From: Hymenobacter jejuensis
GTDB lineage: Bacteria; Bacteroidota; Bacteroidia; Cytophagales; Hymenobacteraceae
Assembly (NCBI RefSeq): GCF_006337165.1
Contig: NZ_CP040896.1
Span: 1,488,001 to 1,552,000, forward strand
DNA length: 64,000 nucleotides
Direction: 5' to 3'
The first letter of the stretch is position 1. Each line of letters opens with the position of its first letter. The translations under genes and the position numbers were made by a program. The notes below the pieces were generated by a model. The model ran no database searches and was not told the DNA's origin. It saw nothing but the letters and a program-made list of their open reading frames with translations. Positions 25,013 through 33,486 of this stretch are shown here, piece after piece.

Positions 25013-26227
25013 CTAGGAGGTTTTAAAGTTACCTGCTGCTGTTTCCAGTACGCTTTGCATCGTTGTCGCAATTCGTTTTCGGTCGAACTGCGCGTACGCA
25101 ACGGCTTTGGCAGCTTCTCCCGCTGCCTCCAGAATGTCGGGTTTATCCAGCAAATTTCGAAGGCAAGCAGCCAAGGCTTGGGCATCGCCAGCCGGGGAGT
25201 GCCACCCGCACCGATGCGTTTCGACCAGCGATTTGGTCCAGCCCTGGTTGGTGACTACCACTGGCGTCCCGACGGCTAGGCTATCGTAGAATTTGGCCGG
25301 CGAATTGGCATCCAGCACCGGCAAGTTTAGAAATGATACCACCGACACATCGGACATCCGGAACCACGCAAACACGGCGTGCCGCGGCTGCGGGGCCACC
25401 AACCGAATAGAAGAACATCTTGCAGCGGCTGCCCGAATCAGAGGCTCATAAAAGCCAAGGCCCATAAACAGCCATACCACATCGGGCTGATGTACAGCCA
25501 GTTGCTCGGCTGCCTGCACCAGCGTTGGAATGTCGTTGGCTCGGCCGAAGGTGCCGGCATACAGAATAACCCGCTTCCCGAGCAAGTTGTATTGCTGCCG
25601 GAGCTCGGATACTGCTGCTTCCGTAGCCAACGTGGCCAACTCAAGATCCGTGCCGTTGAGTACGGTTGTAATTTTCTGGTTATCAATGCCTTGCTCTTCG
25701 ACGTAGCGAGTCATGTCGGGCGAGAGGGGCAGAATATGCGACGCGCTCTGGTAGAGGCGCTTTTCCAAAGCAAACAACTGGTTTTTAGCAACCTGCGTCG
25801 GAACAGCACCCATCGCAATCGGGAACGAAGGCCACAAATCCTGCACCTCAAATACCCACGGCAATTGCCGCCGCCGCGCCACCTGTGCGGCGGCCCAAGC
25901 GGCCGTAAGCGGCGTCGAAATTCCCCAGATTACGTCGGGGCGCTCCATGCGCAGTCCTTCGCGCAGCGCAAAGGCGGCATATTGCCCAAACGACAGGAGC
26001 CGGCGCGCCACGCCCATCTTGTTTTGGTAGGGTACATCGGCAGTGCGGATCTCTACGCCTTCCGGTACCCACGGAAAATCATGCGTCAGGCGTTGGCGCT
26101 CCCAAGTGCGGGTCGTAATCAGCGTAACGCGGTGCGTGCGGGCAATGTGCGCCAGCAACGAGTAGTGCCGACTAGTGGCCGGGCAATCGGGGTTGGTGTG
26201 GTACTGACTGAAAACCGCGATGTGCAC
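25013..26227 (-). CDS. Glycosyltransferase family 4 (WbuB-like)
   Basis: A 404-residue cytoplasmic GT-B glycosyltransferase. The N-terminal half begins HIAVFSQYHTNPDCPATSRH, and FEVQDLWPSFPIAMG (about 145) resembles WbuB-type enzymes of surface polysaccharide synthesis. The C-terminal half has VILYAGTFGRANDIPTLVQA and the donor-binding region with SPAKFYDSLAVGTPVVV, including the E/D-x7-E-like motif in a divergent form. The start is GTG at 26227. It lies 85 nt downstream of gldB on the same strand, and no other polysaccharide genes are close. Donor and acceptor unknown. Confidence 0.85.
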   Translation of the reverse strand: MHIAVFSQYHTNPDCPATSRHYSLLAHIARTHRVTLITTRTWERQRLTHDFPWVPEGVEIRTADVPYQNKMGVARRLLSFGQYAAFALREGLRMERPDVIWGISTPLTAAWAAAQVARRRQLPWVFEVQDLWPSFPIAMGAVPTQVAKNQLFALEKRLYQSASHILPLSPDMTRYVEEQGIDNQKITTVLNGTDLELATLATEAAVSELRQQYNLLGKRVILYAGTFGRANDIPTLVQAAEQLAVHQPDVVWLFMGLGFYEPLIRAAAARCSSIRLVAPQPRHAVFAWFRMSDVSVVSFLNLPVLDANSPAKFYDSLAVGTPVVVTNQGWTKSLVETHRCGWHSPAGDAQALAACLRNLLDKPDILEAAGEAAKAVAYAQFDRKRIATTMQSVLETAAGNFKTS

Positions 26228-26312
26228 CGCTAGCGAATTAAGAAGCAGGAGGTAATATCAACAGAACAGCTGCCACTTATGACTCAATTACAACGCACTA
26301 TATAGCAATACC

Positions 26313-27317
26313 TTAGCTTTTCTTCCGCGGTCGATAATGCGACTCCGACAGGATGCACTGCGGATTCTTCTCGGCCATAAGCTGAGCCAGTGTCACGTTA
26401 GGATGCTCCGTCATGTATTTGCGCACGATTTGCCACCCAATCCAAGCCCCTACCCTACCGGGGCAGGTTTTGTCGATCTCGGGCACGTTGGGCCGCTCGC
26501 CCACGTACTTCTGAATGGTGAAGGGCGCAGTGTTGTAGAGCAAGTTTTTCTCGATAAAATGCGCCCAGACTTTGCCTTCGTTGAACTCTAACCCTTCCAG
26601 CTCTTTGGCGGTGTAACCCATAAGCACTGAGTCGGGCGTGCAGGGCAGCGTCTTTTCGGCAAAGTAGAGCGACTTGCCGTACTGCACCATCTCGCCGAGC
26701 ATGGTCTGGTTGGTGAGCTGGTGCTGGTTGTACTTGCTCGATACGGCCAACGCAGCCGTGGGCATCAGGTGGGCAGGTGTGTAGCGGCGCAAAATGTAGT
26801 CGGGTACGTTGGGGCGATAGCTGGCTTTGGGGCCAACGAAAAAATCGAGGCCAACCACCATCAGGCTGTCGTTGACGAACATATCCTGGCTCAAACCGCT
26901 AATGAAGGTTTTCACCGGCGGCACCCGGAAGCTTGGGAAGTAATAGCGTACGTGCTGAAAAAATTGCTTCAGTTCGCCTTGCAGCTTGTTGGTATCCTTA
27001 AATTCTGTTTCGGTTTCGCGCGCTAACTTTTGCAACCCAGCGTTGGTAGCCAACCGCGTAAGCGTATTGGCCAGAATTGCTTCCGACGGATATTGCCGGC
27101 GCTGCAAAAACTGATCAGCGAACAGCGAATGCTGCTTGAGAAACTGTTTGGCGTCGGCTTCGTTTCGGATTTTGAAGAAGGGCTGTTCGAGCCTTTCCAG
27201 TTGCACGGGGGCAGCTACTTTGGCCACTTCCGGGTTTATTTCGCACTTCTCGCTTTCCCGCTTGCAAGCCGTGAACAAGAGGGTGTAGCCAAGCAAGGCA
27301 ACGAGTAAAGGACGCAT
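26313..27317 (-). CDS. gldB: Gliding motility lipoprotein GldB
   Basis: A 334-residue lipoprotein needed for gliding and type IX secretion in Flavobacterium. The signal peptide ends in the lipobox LLFTAC, giving Cys18 from the ATG at 27317 (seven more residues from 27338). Family landmarks include VQLERLEQPFF, FQHVRYYFPSF, VGLDFFVGP, YILRRYTPAHLMP and the C-terminal CPGRVGAWIGWQIVRKYM. GldB helps stabilise the motor complex, but its biochemical role is not firmly settled. gldD is found 6 kb away. Whether this organism glides cannot be told from here. Confidence 0.92.
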   Translation of the reverse strand: MRPLLVALLGYTLLFTACKRESEKCEINPEVAKVAAPVQLERLEQPFFKIRNEADAKQFLKQHSLFADQFLQRRQYPSEAILANTLTRLATNAGLQKLARETETEFKDTNKLQGELKQFFQHVRYYFPSFRVPPVKTFISGLSQDMFVNDSLMVVGLDFFVGPKASYRPNVPDYILRRYTPAHLMPTAALAVSSKYNQHQLTNQTMLGEMVQYGKSLYFAEKTLPCTPDSVLMGYTAKELEGLEFNEGKVWAHFIEKNLLYNTAPFTIQKYVGERPNVPEIDKTCPGRVGAWIGWQIVRKYMTEHPNVTLAQLMAEKNPQCILSESHYRPRKKS

Positions 27318-27424
27318 TCGGGCCGTATTGTGAGTCACGCTTCTATCTTTAGGGCGAAAATAGCCAAAACGAAACGCCGCACGGCGTGCTTTCGTGTTTT
27401 ACCTAGCGTTTTACTAGTTCTTCT

Positions 27425-28096
27425 ATGAAAAAAACATTGTTGTCTCTGCTTGCTGTCGCTGCTACGGCGGGCACAGCTTCCGCGCAAGTTGAAATCGGCC
27501 TCAAAATATCGCCCTCCATCACCAACCTCCGCGTTGATTCGCCCACGCAGTATGCTTTTCAAAACGAAAGCAGCAAAGCCAGCCTAGGCGGCGGTGTGAT
27601 CGTTGATTATTTCTTCGGACAAAACTACGCCTTCAGCACGGGCTTGCTTTTAGCCGGCAAGGGCGGAACTATCAACTATTACGACGAGAATACTAAGGTT
27701 CGGGAAAAGCTGAAGTACGGCATTCAATACCTCGAAATTCCTGTCACCATCAAGCTGTTTACAAACGACGTTGCCACCGACACCAAGCTTTACTTTCAGG
27801 TAGGCGGCGCGGTTGATGCGGCTATCGCGGGCAAGCTCAACGGCAATAAGTTTTATACCGATCCCGGTACGGGCGCTGAAACGAAAGCCGCCAAGCACGT
27901 TATCGTTCCGGATGCCGCCCTGATCGCAGGTTTTGGTGCCGAATACCAACTAGGCCAGAGTACTAAGCTTATGGCAGGCATCTCGTATCACCGCGGCCTG
28001 TTCAACATCGACCGCTACTTCGACAATACGCGCAAATTCAAGAGTGTGACCCTCAAGAACAACGAGTTTGCTCTGGATCTCGGGCTAAAATTCTAG
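27425..28096 (+). CDS. Outer-membrane beta-barrel protein (PorT-like)
   Basis: A 223-residue protein with a clear signal peptide (MKKTLLSLLAVAATAGTASA) and amphipathic beta-strands ending in EFALDLGLKF, a C-terminal aromatic typical of outer-membrane barrels. GVIVDYFFGQNYAFSTGLLL and LEIPVTIKLF match the outer-membrane beta-barrel_2 family. No ligand can be assigned. It is divergent from gldB and convergent with rng. Confidence 0.85.
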   Translation: MKKTLLSLLAVAATAGTASAQVEIGLKISPSITNLRVDSPTQYAFQNESSKASLGGGVIVDYFFGQNYAFSTGLLLAGKGGTINYYDENTKVREKLKYGIQYLEIPVTIKLFTNDVATDTKLYFQVGGAVDAAIAGKLNGNKFYTDPGTGAETKAAKHVIVPDAALIAGFGAEYQLGQSTKLMAGISYHRGLFNIDRYFDNTRKFKSVTLKNNEFALDLGLKF

Positions 28097-28102
28097 CTCT
28101 CG

Positions 28103-28131
28103 CATAAGTAATTGACTATCAACTACTTACG
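28103..28131. repeat. 28-bp palindromic repeat, copy 6
   Basis: A near-consensus 29-bp copy with core AATTGACTATCAACTACTT and ends CATAAG and CTTACG. It starts 7 nt after the stop of the barrel gene and directly precedes the terminator. Confidence 0.88.
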
Positions 28132-28133
28132 AA

Positions 28134-28168
28134 AAAGCCCGTCCTGCTCATCGAGCAAGGCGGGCTTT
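28134..28168. terminator. Terminator between barrel gene and rng
   Basis: AAAGCCCG and CGGGCTTT arms with an inner CTGCTC/GAGCA pairing, followed by CTTCTT. Serves the plus-strand gene and probably also the convergent rng gene. Confidence 0.75.
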
Positions 28169-28204
28169 CTTCTTATCAGGAAGGTTTTTCGCAGAAAAAA
28201 CCGG

Positions 28205-29815
28205 CTAATCTATAACGTCTTCGATCTCACGATCTTGTAAGCGACTCATGGCGGCAGCCGGAGAATGCAGTTCAATCTCCTCGCCGCGTTCATCCTCGAT
28301 GCGATAGTCGGTGAGGCCCATAGAAGTGTCCTTCATAACCTTCACCCACTTGTAATACTTAAGATACCACTTCATCTGCTTCGACACCAATCCCTTGGTG
28401 TAGTAGGCGTGCAGGAAGGGGTGCACATACAGCGTGATGCCCGACTGGTTTTGAGTTACCAACAAGTCCTCAATGCTGTTGTCGATTTCGTCCGTTACGA
28501 GGATAGAGGCCGAAATCTTGCCCGTACCACCGCATGTGGGGCACACCTCACCGGTCACGATGTTCTCGGCGGGGCGTACGCGCTGCCGCGTAATTTGCAG
28601 CAGCCCAAATTTGGTGATAGGCAGAATGGTGAAGCGCGCTTTGTCGGACTTCATAATGTCCTTCACGGCGTCTTCTACCTTTTTGCGGCTCTCAGCCGAT
28701 TTCATATCAATGAAATCGACTACAATGATGCCGCCCATGTCGCGCAGGCGGAGTTGGCGGGCCACCTCCCGCGCGGCCGACAGATTCACGTGCAAGGCCG
28801 TAGCCTCCTGATCGCTTTCCTGATTGCTTTTGTTACCGGAGTTCACATCGATAACATGCAGTGCTTCAGTGTGTTCGATAACGAGATAGCCGCCACCTGG
28901 CACTGTCACGGTTTTGCCGAAAAGCGTTTTGAGTTGCTTCTCTATGCCGTGTTGCTCAAACACTTTTACCTTGCCAGTATGCAGCTTCAACAAGCCCATT
29001 TTGTCGGGCGCGATCTTCTGCAAATAGCTGTGCATTTCCTCGTACATCGGCGCCGAATCCACAGTGATAGAATCGAAGCTTTCGTTGAGCATGTCGCGCA
29101 GCATGGAACTCGTTCGGCCCAGTTCGCCCAGCACCTTATCCCGCTCTTTGGCAGTGCGTAAGGTTTGGAAAAGCTGTTCCCAATTGGCGACCATGCTTTG
29201 CATGTCCTTGTCGAGTTCGGCTACCTCACGGCCCTCTGCTACGGTACGGATGATGACGCCAAAATTGTCGGGTTTGATGGAAGCAATAAGGCGCTTGAGG
29301 CGCTCCCGCTCCGTCTTGCTGACGATTTTTTTGGAAATGCTGATGGTATTGGAAAAAGGAACCAACACCAAATAGCGCCCGGCCATGGAAATATCCGTGG
29401 AAAGCCGAGGGCCTTTGGTTGAAATAGGTTCTTTTACGATCTGAACCAGCATTTGCTGGCCCTTTTTGAACACGTCGGCCGCCTTGCCGACTTTGTCCAA
29501 CGGCCCTTCCAACTGAAAGTTCTTCAGGGCCGCTACGGTAATTTTCTGCGATTGAACGCCTTTCACCCACTTAGCCAGCGAAGGGTATTGTTCTCCCAAG
29601 TCGCCGTAGTGCAGAAAAGCATCTTTTTGGTACCCAATGTCAATGAACGTAGCGTTCAGACCGGGCATAACTTTCTTGACCGTGCCCAGGAAGATGTCGC
29701 CAACCGAATAGTTGGTGTCATTGCGGTCGAAGTGGTATTCGATGAGCCGCTTGTCCTGGAGCAGGGCAATTCGTTCTCCTTCCTGAGTAGAATTAATGAT
29801 TAATTCGTTACTCAA
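28205..29815 (-). CDS. rng: Ribonuclease E/G family endoribonuclease
   Basis: A 536-residue RNase G-like enzyme for rRNA and mRNA processing. An S1-like RNA-binding domain is split over about 38-130 (GDIFLGTVKKVMPGLNATFI). The catalytic domain contains metal-binding Asp residues in VIDVNSGNKS and IIVVDFIDM, and the zinc-link CPTCGG. No long C-terminal scaffold, so RNase G rather than RNase E. The start is taken as TTG at 29815, which gives SNELIINST as the N-terminus as in relatives; an ATG at 29893 would add 26 residues of unlikely sequence. It lies downstream of HU, the TPR gene and the mS38-like gene. Confidence 0.93.
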   Translation of the reverse strand: MSNELIINSTQEGERIALLQDKRLIEYHFDRNDTNYSVGDIFLGTVKKVMPGLNATFIDIGYQKDAFLHYGDLGEQYPSLAKWVKGVQSQKITVAALKNFQLEGPLDKVGKAADVFKKGQQMLVQIVKEPISTKGPRLSTDISMAGRYLVLVPFSNTISISKKIVSKTERERLKRLIASIKPDNFGVIIRTVAEGREVAELDKDMQSMVANWEQLFQTLRTAKERDKVLGELGRTSSMLRDMLNESFDSITVDSAPMYEEMHSYLQKIAPDKMGLLKLHTGKVKVFEQHGIEKQLKTLFGKTVTVPGGGYLVIEHTEALHVIDVNSGNKSNQESDQEATALHVNLSAAREVARQLRLRDMGGIIVVDFIDMKSAESRKKVEDAVKDIMKSDKARFTILPITKFGLLQITRQRVRPAENIVTGEVCPTCGGTGKISASILVTDEIDNSIEDLLVTQNQSGITLYVHPFLHAYYTKGLVSKQMKWYLKYYKWVKVMKDTSMGLTDYRIEDERGEEIELHSPAAAMSRLQDREIEDVID

Positions 29816-30022
29816 TGGATCAGATAGGTTAATTGATCCGCCAGCCAGCAGCCATACGCCACCCCCGAAACCCGTAAAGGGAAGCCAGCGCACGCAGCGC
29901 CAGCTTCCCTTTCAAGCCATGGGGAAAGCGAACTATTAGCCACTCTCGGGGATACTAGATGAGAGATAAACAAGTGTCTCTGAGCTACTTACTCATTACA
30001 CTCGCCAGCAAACCCCAAAGGC

Positions 30023-30112
30023 TTACTTCTTCTTGTGACGGTTTTTGCGCAGGCGCTTTTTCCGCTTGTGAGTGGCAATCTTGTGACGCTTTCTCTTCTT
30101 ACCGCAGGGCAT
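30023..30112 (-). CDS. 29-residue basic protein, mS38 (AURKAIP1/COX24)-like
   Basis: A tiny gene below usual annotation cut-offs. It encodes MPCGKKRKRHKIATH followed by KRKKRLRKNRHKKK, which is 29 residues with more than half Lys or Arg. I recognise this as the Bacteroidota AURKAIP1/COX24-domain protein, related to mitochondrial small-subunit ribosomal protein mS38. It probably binds rRNA in the small subunit; that role is inferred from the mitochondrial relative. It lies in a minus-strand row (HU, TPR protein, this gene, rng), with 206 nt between its stop and the rng start; in those 206 nt I see nothing else. Confidence 0.85.
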   Translation of the reverse strand: MPCGKKRKRHKIATHKRKKRLRKNRHKKK

Positions 30113-30190
30113 GAGATGATGGGTTAGATGGGTGAATGATTGAATCTTCGGGTTACAGCTGCCAACTGAAGGCAATAATCCTCAGCACTA

Positions 30191-30219
30191 TGCAAGCAAT
30201 TGGGAATCAACGACTTGCA
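30191..30219. repeat. 28-bp palindromic repeat, copy 7
   Basis: TGCAAGCAATTGGGAATCAA and its continuation to CTTGCA make a copy with perfect inverted ends (TGCAAG / CTTGCA). It lies 33 nt past the stop of the TPR gene (minus strand). Confidence 0.82.
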
Positions 30220-30252
30220 AATACCACACTATTAGCTACCAACAGCCGACCG

Positions 30253-31155
30253 CTATTTGCTATTCAGCTTTTGTAGTTGCTCGTCTACCGAGGCCAGAAA
30301 CCCAGGATCAGTACTTAAGGTTCTGGCTTTGGTGAACGCTTTTCGGGCGTCGTCTTTAGCCCCAGTCAGAGCTAGGGCCACGCCCAAATAAAACTGTCCG
30401 TTTAGGTTTTCAGGGTTGATGATCGTCAACTCCCGGAAACGCTCTACGGCTTTGTCGTTCTGGTTACTTTGCAACGAGAGCAGGCCTAAATTGTAGATGG
30501 CTTTCTCGTTTTTTGGATCGGCCACCAACACTTCACGTAACAAAGTCACGCCCTGTACTGGGTTTTCGCTGGCCATGTAGGCCATGCCTAAGTTGGTTTT
30601 TGCATCGAGGTTTTCGGGGTTGTTTTTCAACACCCGCTCGTACAATTCCCGCGCTTTGGCGCCCAACTCCTTCTGCCGATCTTGAGTGGCAGCAAAGCTA
30701 AAAGCTTCAAAATATTCGTCAGCGGCGCGCTTCCATGCCTGCTCGCCGGGGCGAGCCTGCGCTACTTGCTCGTAGTAGTAGCCGGCACTGTCGAATTTCT
30801 CAACGGCTTTATACTTGACGGCCAGATCAGTAGCCAGCCGTAGCTTAGCCATTGGGTCTCGCTCAGCAGTGTATTTGGCCAGCAGTCCTCCGATTTCTCG
30901 GCGTTGGGCTGGCGCAACCTGCATGTGCGGCTGTTCAGGCGTAGCTCCGGTTGGGGCACTGCTCTCTACCGAAGCGGTAGAAGGCATGGCCGCTCCGTTA
31001 TCGCGGTTGGCCGTTTGGGCAGCACCTTGAGCAGTCAGTTGGCTTTTGCCCTCTTTTGGCTTCACAATGACCTTCGGCAACAAAAACAGCGCGGCTACCA
31101 ACCCAAGAGCGACAGCCAGAACAATCAGTTGATGCGAAGATTTGCGAGGAGCCAT
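30253..31155 (-). CDS. Membrane-anchored TPR protein
   Basis: A 300-residue protein with an N-terminal membrane anchor (about 8-26), a linker rich in Ala, Gln and Thr, then tetratricopeptide repeats from about 135 to 290 (ARELYERVLKNNPENLDAKT, LGMAYMASENPVQGVTLLRE, YNLGLLSLQSNQNDKAVERF). TPRs mediate protein contacts. The ATG at 31155 gives the anchor directly; the longer frame to 31185 is less likely. The start lies 75 nt after the HU stop, so the two are probably co-transcribed. Partner unknown. Confidence 0.82.
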   Translation of the reverse strand: MAPRKSSHQLIVLAVALGLVAALFLLPKVIVKPKEGKSQLTAQGAAQTANRDNGAAMPSTASVESSAPTGATPEQPHMQVAPAQRREIGGLLAKYTAERDPMAKLRLATDLAVKYKAVEKFDSAGYYYEQVAQARPGEQAWKRAADEYFEAFSFAATQDRQKELGAKARELYERVLKNNPENLDAKTNLGMAYMASENPVQGVTLLREVLVADPKNEKAIYNLGLLSLQSNQNDKAVERFRELTIINPENLNGQFYLGVALALTGAKDDARKAFTKARTLSTDPGFLASVDEQLQKLNSK

Positions 31156-31230
31156 AAAGCAAAGACAGGCCGCCGGACTTCGCAAAACGAAAAGCCCGGC
31201 GGCACAGCCGACATGTTACTAGAACGAAAA

Positions 31231-31536
31231 CTAGGCGTTAGCCGATTCTTTGATCTTCTTGCTGTTCTTGATCTTGCTGGTGAAGGTCTTCGAAGGCTTG
31301 AAGCTCGGGATGAAATGCTCGTCAATGATGATCGACGTGTTTTTCGAGATGTTACGGGCCACTTTTTTAGCCCGCTTCTTGTTTACGAAGCTCCCAAAGC
31401 CGCGCACGTAAATGTTGCTGCCTTCGGCCATCGAGTCTTTTACAACTTTGAAAAAGGCTTCGACTGTTGACGAAACGTCTGCTTTTTCAATGCCGGTTTT
31501 TTCGGCGATTTCGGCGATTACTTCTGCTTTAGTCAC
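31231..31536 (-). CDS. HU-family DNA-binding protein
   Basis: A 101-residue nucleoid protein. It begins TKAEVIAEIAEKTGIEKADV, has the beta-arm region NIYVRGFGSFVNKKRAKKVA and RNISKNTSIIIDEHFIPSFK, then a short Lys-rich tail. The start is GTG at 31536, where the HU family begins; the upstream frame to 31686 lies in the 5' leader. A strong promoter is visible at 31643-31672, giving about 100 nt of untranslated leader that could carry regulation. Confidence 0.95.
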   Translation of the reverse strand: MTKAEVIAEIAEKTGIEKADVSSTVEAFFKVVKDSMAEGSNIYVRGFGSFVNKKRAKKVARNISKNTSIIIDEHFIPSFKPSKTFTSKIKNSKKIKESANA

Positions 31537-31642
31537 GCTGGTAAGTGTACTATGTGGAGTGAAAAAAATGTCTTGGGCAAAAGGTCCTAATTCAAGACGT
31601 AAGCCCTTGCCCGGTAGGCTGTTCGCTACTGAATTAGGGCCA

Positions 31643-31672
31643 CAAAGGTAGTCCCCTTTTTTGGTTTTGCAA
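31643..31672 (-). promoter_or_regulatory. Promoter of the HU gene
   Basis: On the minus strand, TTG (31670-31672), exactly 19 nt, then TACCTTTG (31643-31650). This is a full match to the Bacteroidota -33/-7 pattern. Transcription would start near 31636. Confidence 0.75.
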
Positions 31673-31733
31673 TACTTTTCCAACAATCCTCGTCGATCTA
31701 GGTTCCATCGACAACTCTTTCTGCCTCACCACA

Positions 31734-32831
31734 TTGAATACACAAACTGCCCTACCTGCACACCCTTACTTCGCACAGGCACTCTTGGAATGGTACCCGC
31801 GGCACCGTCGCGATCTGCCTTGGCGCCATACCCGCGACCCTTACGCAATCTGGCTTTCGGAAGTTATTCTTCAGCAGACTCGGGTGAAGCAAGGACTGCC
31901 GTATTATCTTGATTTTGTTACTACTTATCCCACCGTTCATGACCTTGCAGCTGCCCCAGAGGAAGAGGTTTTGCGTCACTGGCAAGGGCTTGGTTATTAC
32001 TCGCGTGCTCGCAACATGCACCACACTGCCCAGCAGGTAGTGCGCGAGTACGGCGGGCAGTTCCCCAACAACTATGCCGAGCTGCTGAAACTGCGAGGTG
32101 TAGGCCAGTATACGGCAGCAGCTATCGCCTCTTTTGCCTTCGGCGAAAAGGTAGCCGTGCTCGACGGCAATGTGTTTCGTGTTTTGTCTCGCGTGTTTGG
32201 CATCACGGCTGATATTGCGGCGCCGGCCAGCCGCAAGGAATTTCAACTTCTTGCAAATCAGCTTATTCCGGCTGAAGCTCCGGATGAGTTCAACCAAGCC
32301 GTCATGGAATTTGGCGCTATTCAGTGCACGCCCGTTAACCCCGATTGCCTTTTTTGCCCGCTGCAACGCGAATGCTATGCTTTTCAGCACGGTATGGTTA
32401 ACCAGTTGCCAGTTAAGACAAAAGCCAAGGCTTCGCGCACGCGGTACTTTCACTATTTGGTGCTGCGCCACGGCGATACGGTGTACATGCGCCGCCGGGG
32501 TCCGAAAGACATTTGGCATGGACTTTACGACTTCGCGCTCACCGAAACCGAAACGCCCGAACTCTCTGCCCTAGAAGTACTTGACACGTTAGAGGCGCTT
32601 GGCGGTCAGGTAGCGACCAATCGGGCTGAGGAGCCGGTACAGGCGTTGCGCCACGTGCTCAGCCACCAAAAAGTTGAGGCCCGCTTCCACTCGATCTGGC
32701 TTGAAGCGCCTTTACCAGCTTCAGTTATAACCACTTCAGGATTAGCACCTTATACTGCATCGCAAACAGAAGAATTGCCCAAACCCATTATGATTGCTAA
32801 TTATATTAACAATAGACTGAACAAAAACTAA
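31734..32831 (+). CDS. mutY: Adenine DNA glycosylase
   Basis: MutY removes adenine mispaired with 8-oxoguanine. The 365-residue protein has Glu43 (SEVILQQT), the helix-hairpin-helix LRGVGQYTAAAI, Asp144 (VLDGNVFRVLSR), and iron-sulfur cysteines Cys198, Cys205, Cys208 and Cys214. A C-terminal NUDIX-like domain (about 230-345, YFHYLVLRHGDTVYMRRRG) recognises 8-oxoG. The start is TTG at 31734, since no ATG fits. It is divergent from HU and followed by ssb and gldD, a gene order seen in many Bacteroidota. Confidence 0.95.
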   Translation: MNTQTALPAHPYFAQALLEWYPRHRRDLPWRHTRDPYAIWLSEVILQQTRVKQGLPYYLDFVTTYPTVHDLAAAPEEEVLRHWQGLGYYSRARNMHHTAQQVVREYGGQFPNNYAELLKLRGVGQYTAAAIASFAFGEKVAVLDGNVFRVLSRVFGITADIAAPASRKEFQLLANQLIPAEAPDEFNQAVMEFGAIQCTPVNPDCLFCPLQRECYAFQHGMVNQLPVKTKAKASRTRYFHYLVLRHGDTVYMRRRGPKDIWHGLYDFALTETETPELSALEVLDTLEALGGQVATNRAEEPVQALRHVLSHQKVEARFHSIWLEAPLPASVITTSGLAPYTASQTEELPKPIMIANYINNRLNKN

Positions 32832-32835
32832 TTTA

Positions 32836-32867
32836 TTTGGAAATGTTGCCTGAGTTTTGTATTTTTA
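32836..32867 (+). promoter_or_regulatory. Possible ssb promoter
   Basis: TTTG at 32836-32839, 20 nt, then TATTTTTA at 32860-32867, one base from TAnnTTTG. It lies just after the mutY stop and 52 nt before the ssb ATG. Confidence 0.4.
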
Positions 32868-32919
32868 TATCAAATACAACTCCCTTTTCCAGTATCATAA
32901 AAACTTAATTACCAACAAG

Positions 32920-33360
32920 ATGGCAGGCATTAACAAAGTAATCTTAGTAGGCAACCTGGGCAAAGATCCGGAGGTTCGTCATTTGGAGGGCGGTGTGAGT
33001 GTAGCCAGCTTCACGCTCGCCACCAACGATCACTACAAAGACAAGCAAGGCAACCGGGTGGAACGCACGGAGTGGCACAACATTACCGCTTGGCGTGGCT
33101 TGGCCGAGATGGCTGAAAAGTATCTCAAGAAGGGCCAGCAAGTGTACATCGAAGGCAAAATCCGGACGCGGCAGTATCAGGATAAGGACAACCAGACGCG
33201 CTACATCACCGAAATCGTGGCCGATGAGATTTCTATGCTGGGAGGCCGCCCGCAGGGCGATGGCCCCACGGCGCAGGACCAAGTACAGGTGCAAATGTCT
33301 GCGGAGGAAACTCCGCAGACGTTCCGCCAAGAGCCCGAACTCAACCAGTTGCCTTTCTAA
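32920..33360 (+). CDS. ssb: Single-stranded DNA-binding protein
   Basis: A 146-residue SSB with one OB-fold domain (about 1-110: INKVILVGNLGKDPEVRH, VERTEWHNITAWRGLAEMAE, YLKKGQQVYIEGKIRTRQY) and a short flexible tail. The C-terminal tip, which recruits repair proteins, reads ELNQLPF; it keeps the terminal Pro-Phe but has fewer acidic residues than the usual DDxPF. ATG at 32920 is the family start; the frame's earlier start at 32857 is upstream sequence. It lies between mutY and gldD. Confidence 0.95.
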   Translation: MAGINKVILVGNLGKDPEVRHLEGGVSVASFTLATNDHYKDKQGNRVERTEWHNITAWRGLAEMAEKYLKKGQQVYIEGKIRTRQYQDKDNQTRYITEIVADEISMLGGRPQGDGPTAQDQVQVQMSAEETPQTFRQEPELNQLPF

Positions 33361-33395
33361 CTCCAGAATACAGGCGATGATCGCCTCAAACCGGG

Positions 33396-33423
33396 AGCCT
33401 CGGCACGAAGCCGGGGCTTTTTG
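33396..33423 (+). terminator. Terminator after ssb
   Basis: AGCCTCGGC and GCCGGGGCT pair with one G-T wobble around a 5-nt loop, followed by TTTTT. It separates ssb from gldD. Confidence 0.75.
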
Positions 33424-33454
33424 CGTTGTGAGCGTACTAACCGCGCTTTCCGGT

Positions 33455-33462
33455 TACCTTTG
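33455..33462 (+). promoter_or_regulatory. -7 box of gldD promoter
   Basis: TACCTTTG matches the Bacteroidota -7 consensus and lies 24 nt before the gldD ATG, directly after the ssb terminator. No TTG box at the normal spacing was found. Confidence 0.45.
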
Positions 33463-33486
33463 GTGAGTAAATTCGCATCGCTTCGC

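Noticed and set aside
25668..25698. Repeat-like patch in the glycosyltransferase gene (encodes QGIDNQK)
   Set aside because: Only partial match to the repeat core and the GC content is normal here, so I treat it as chance.
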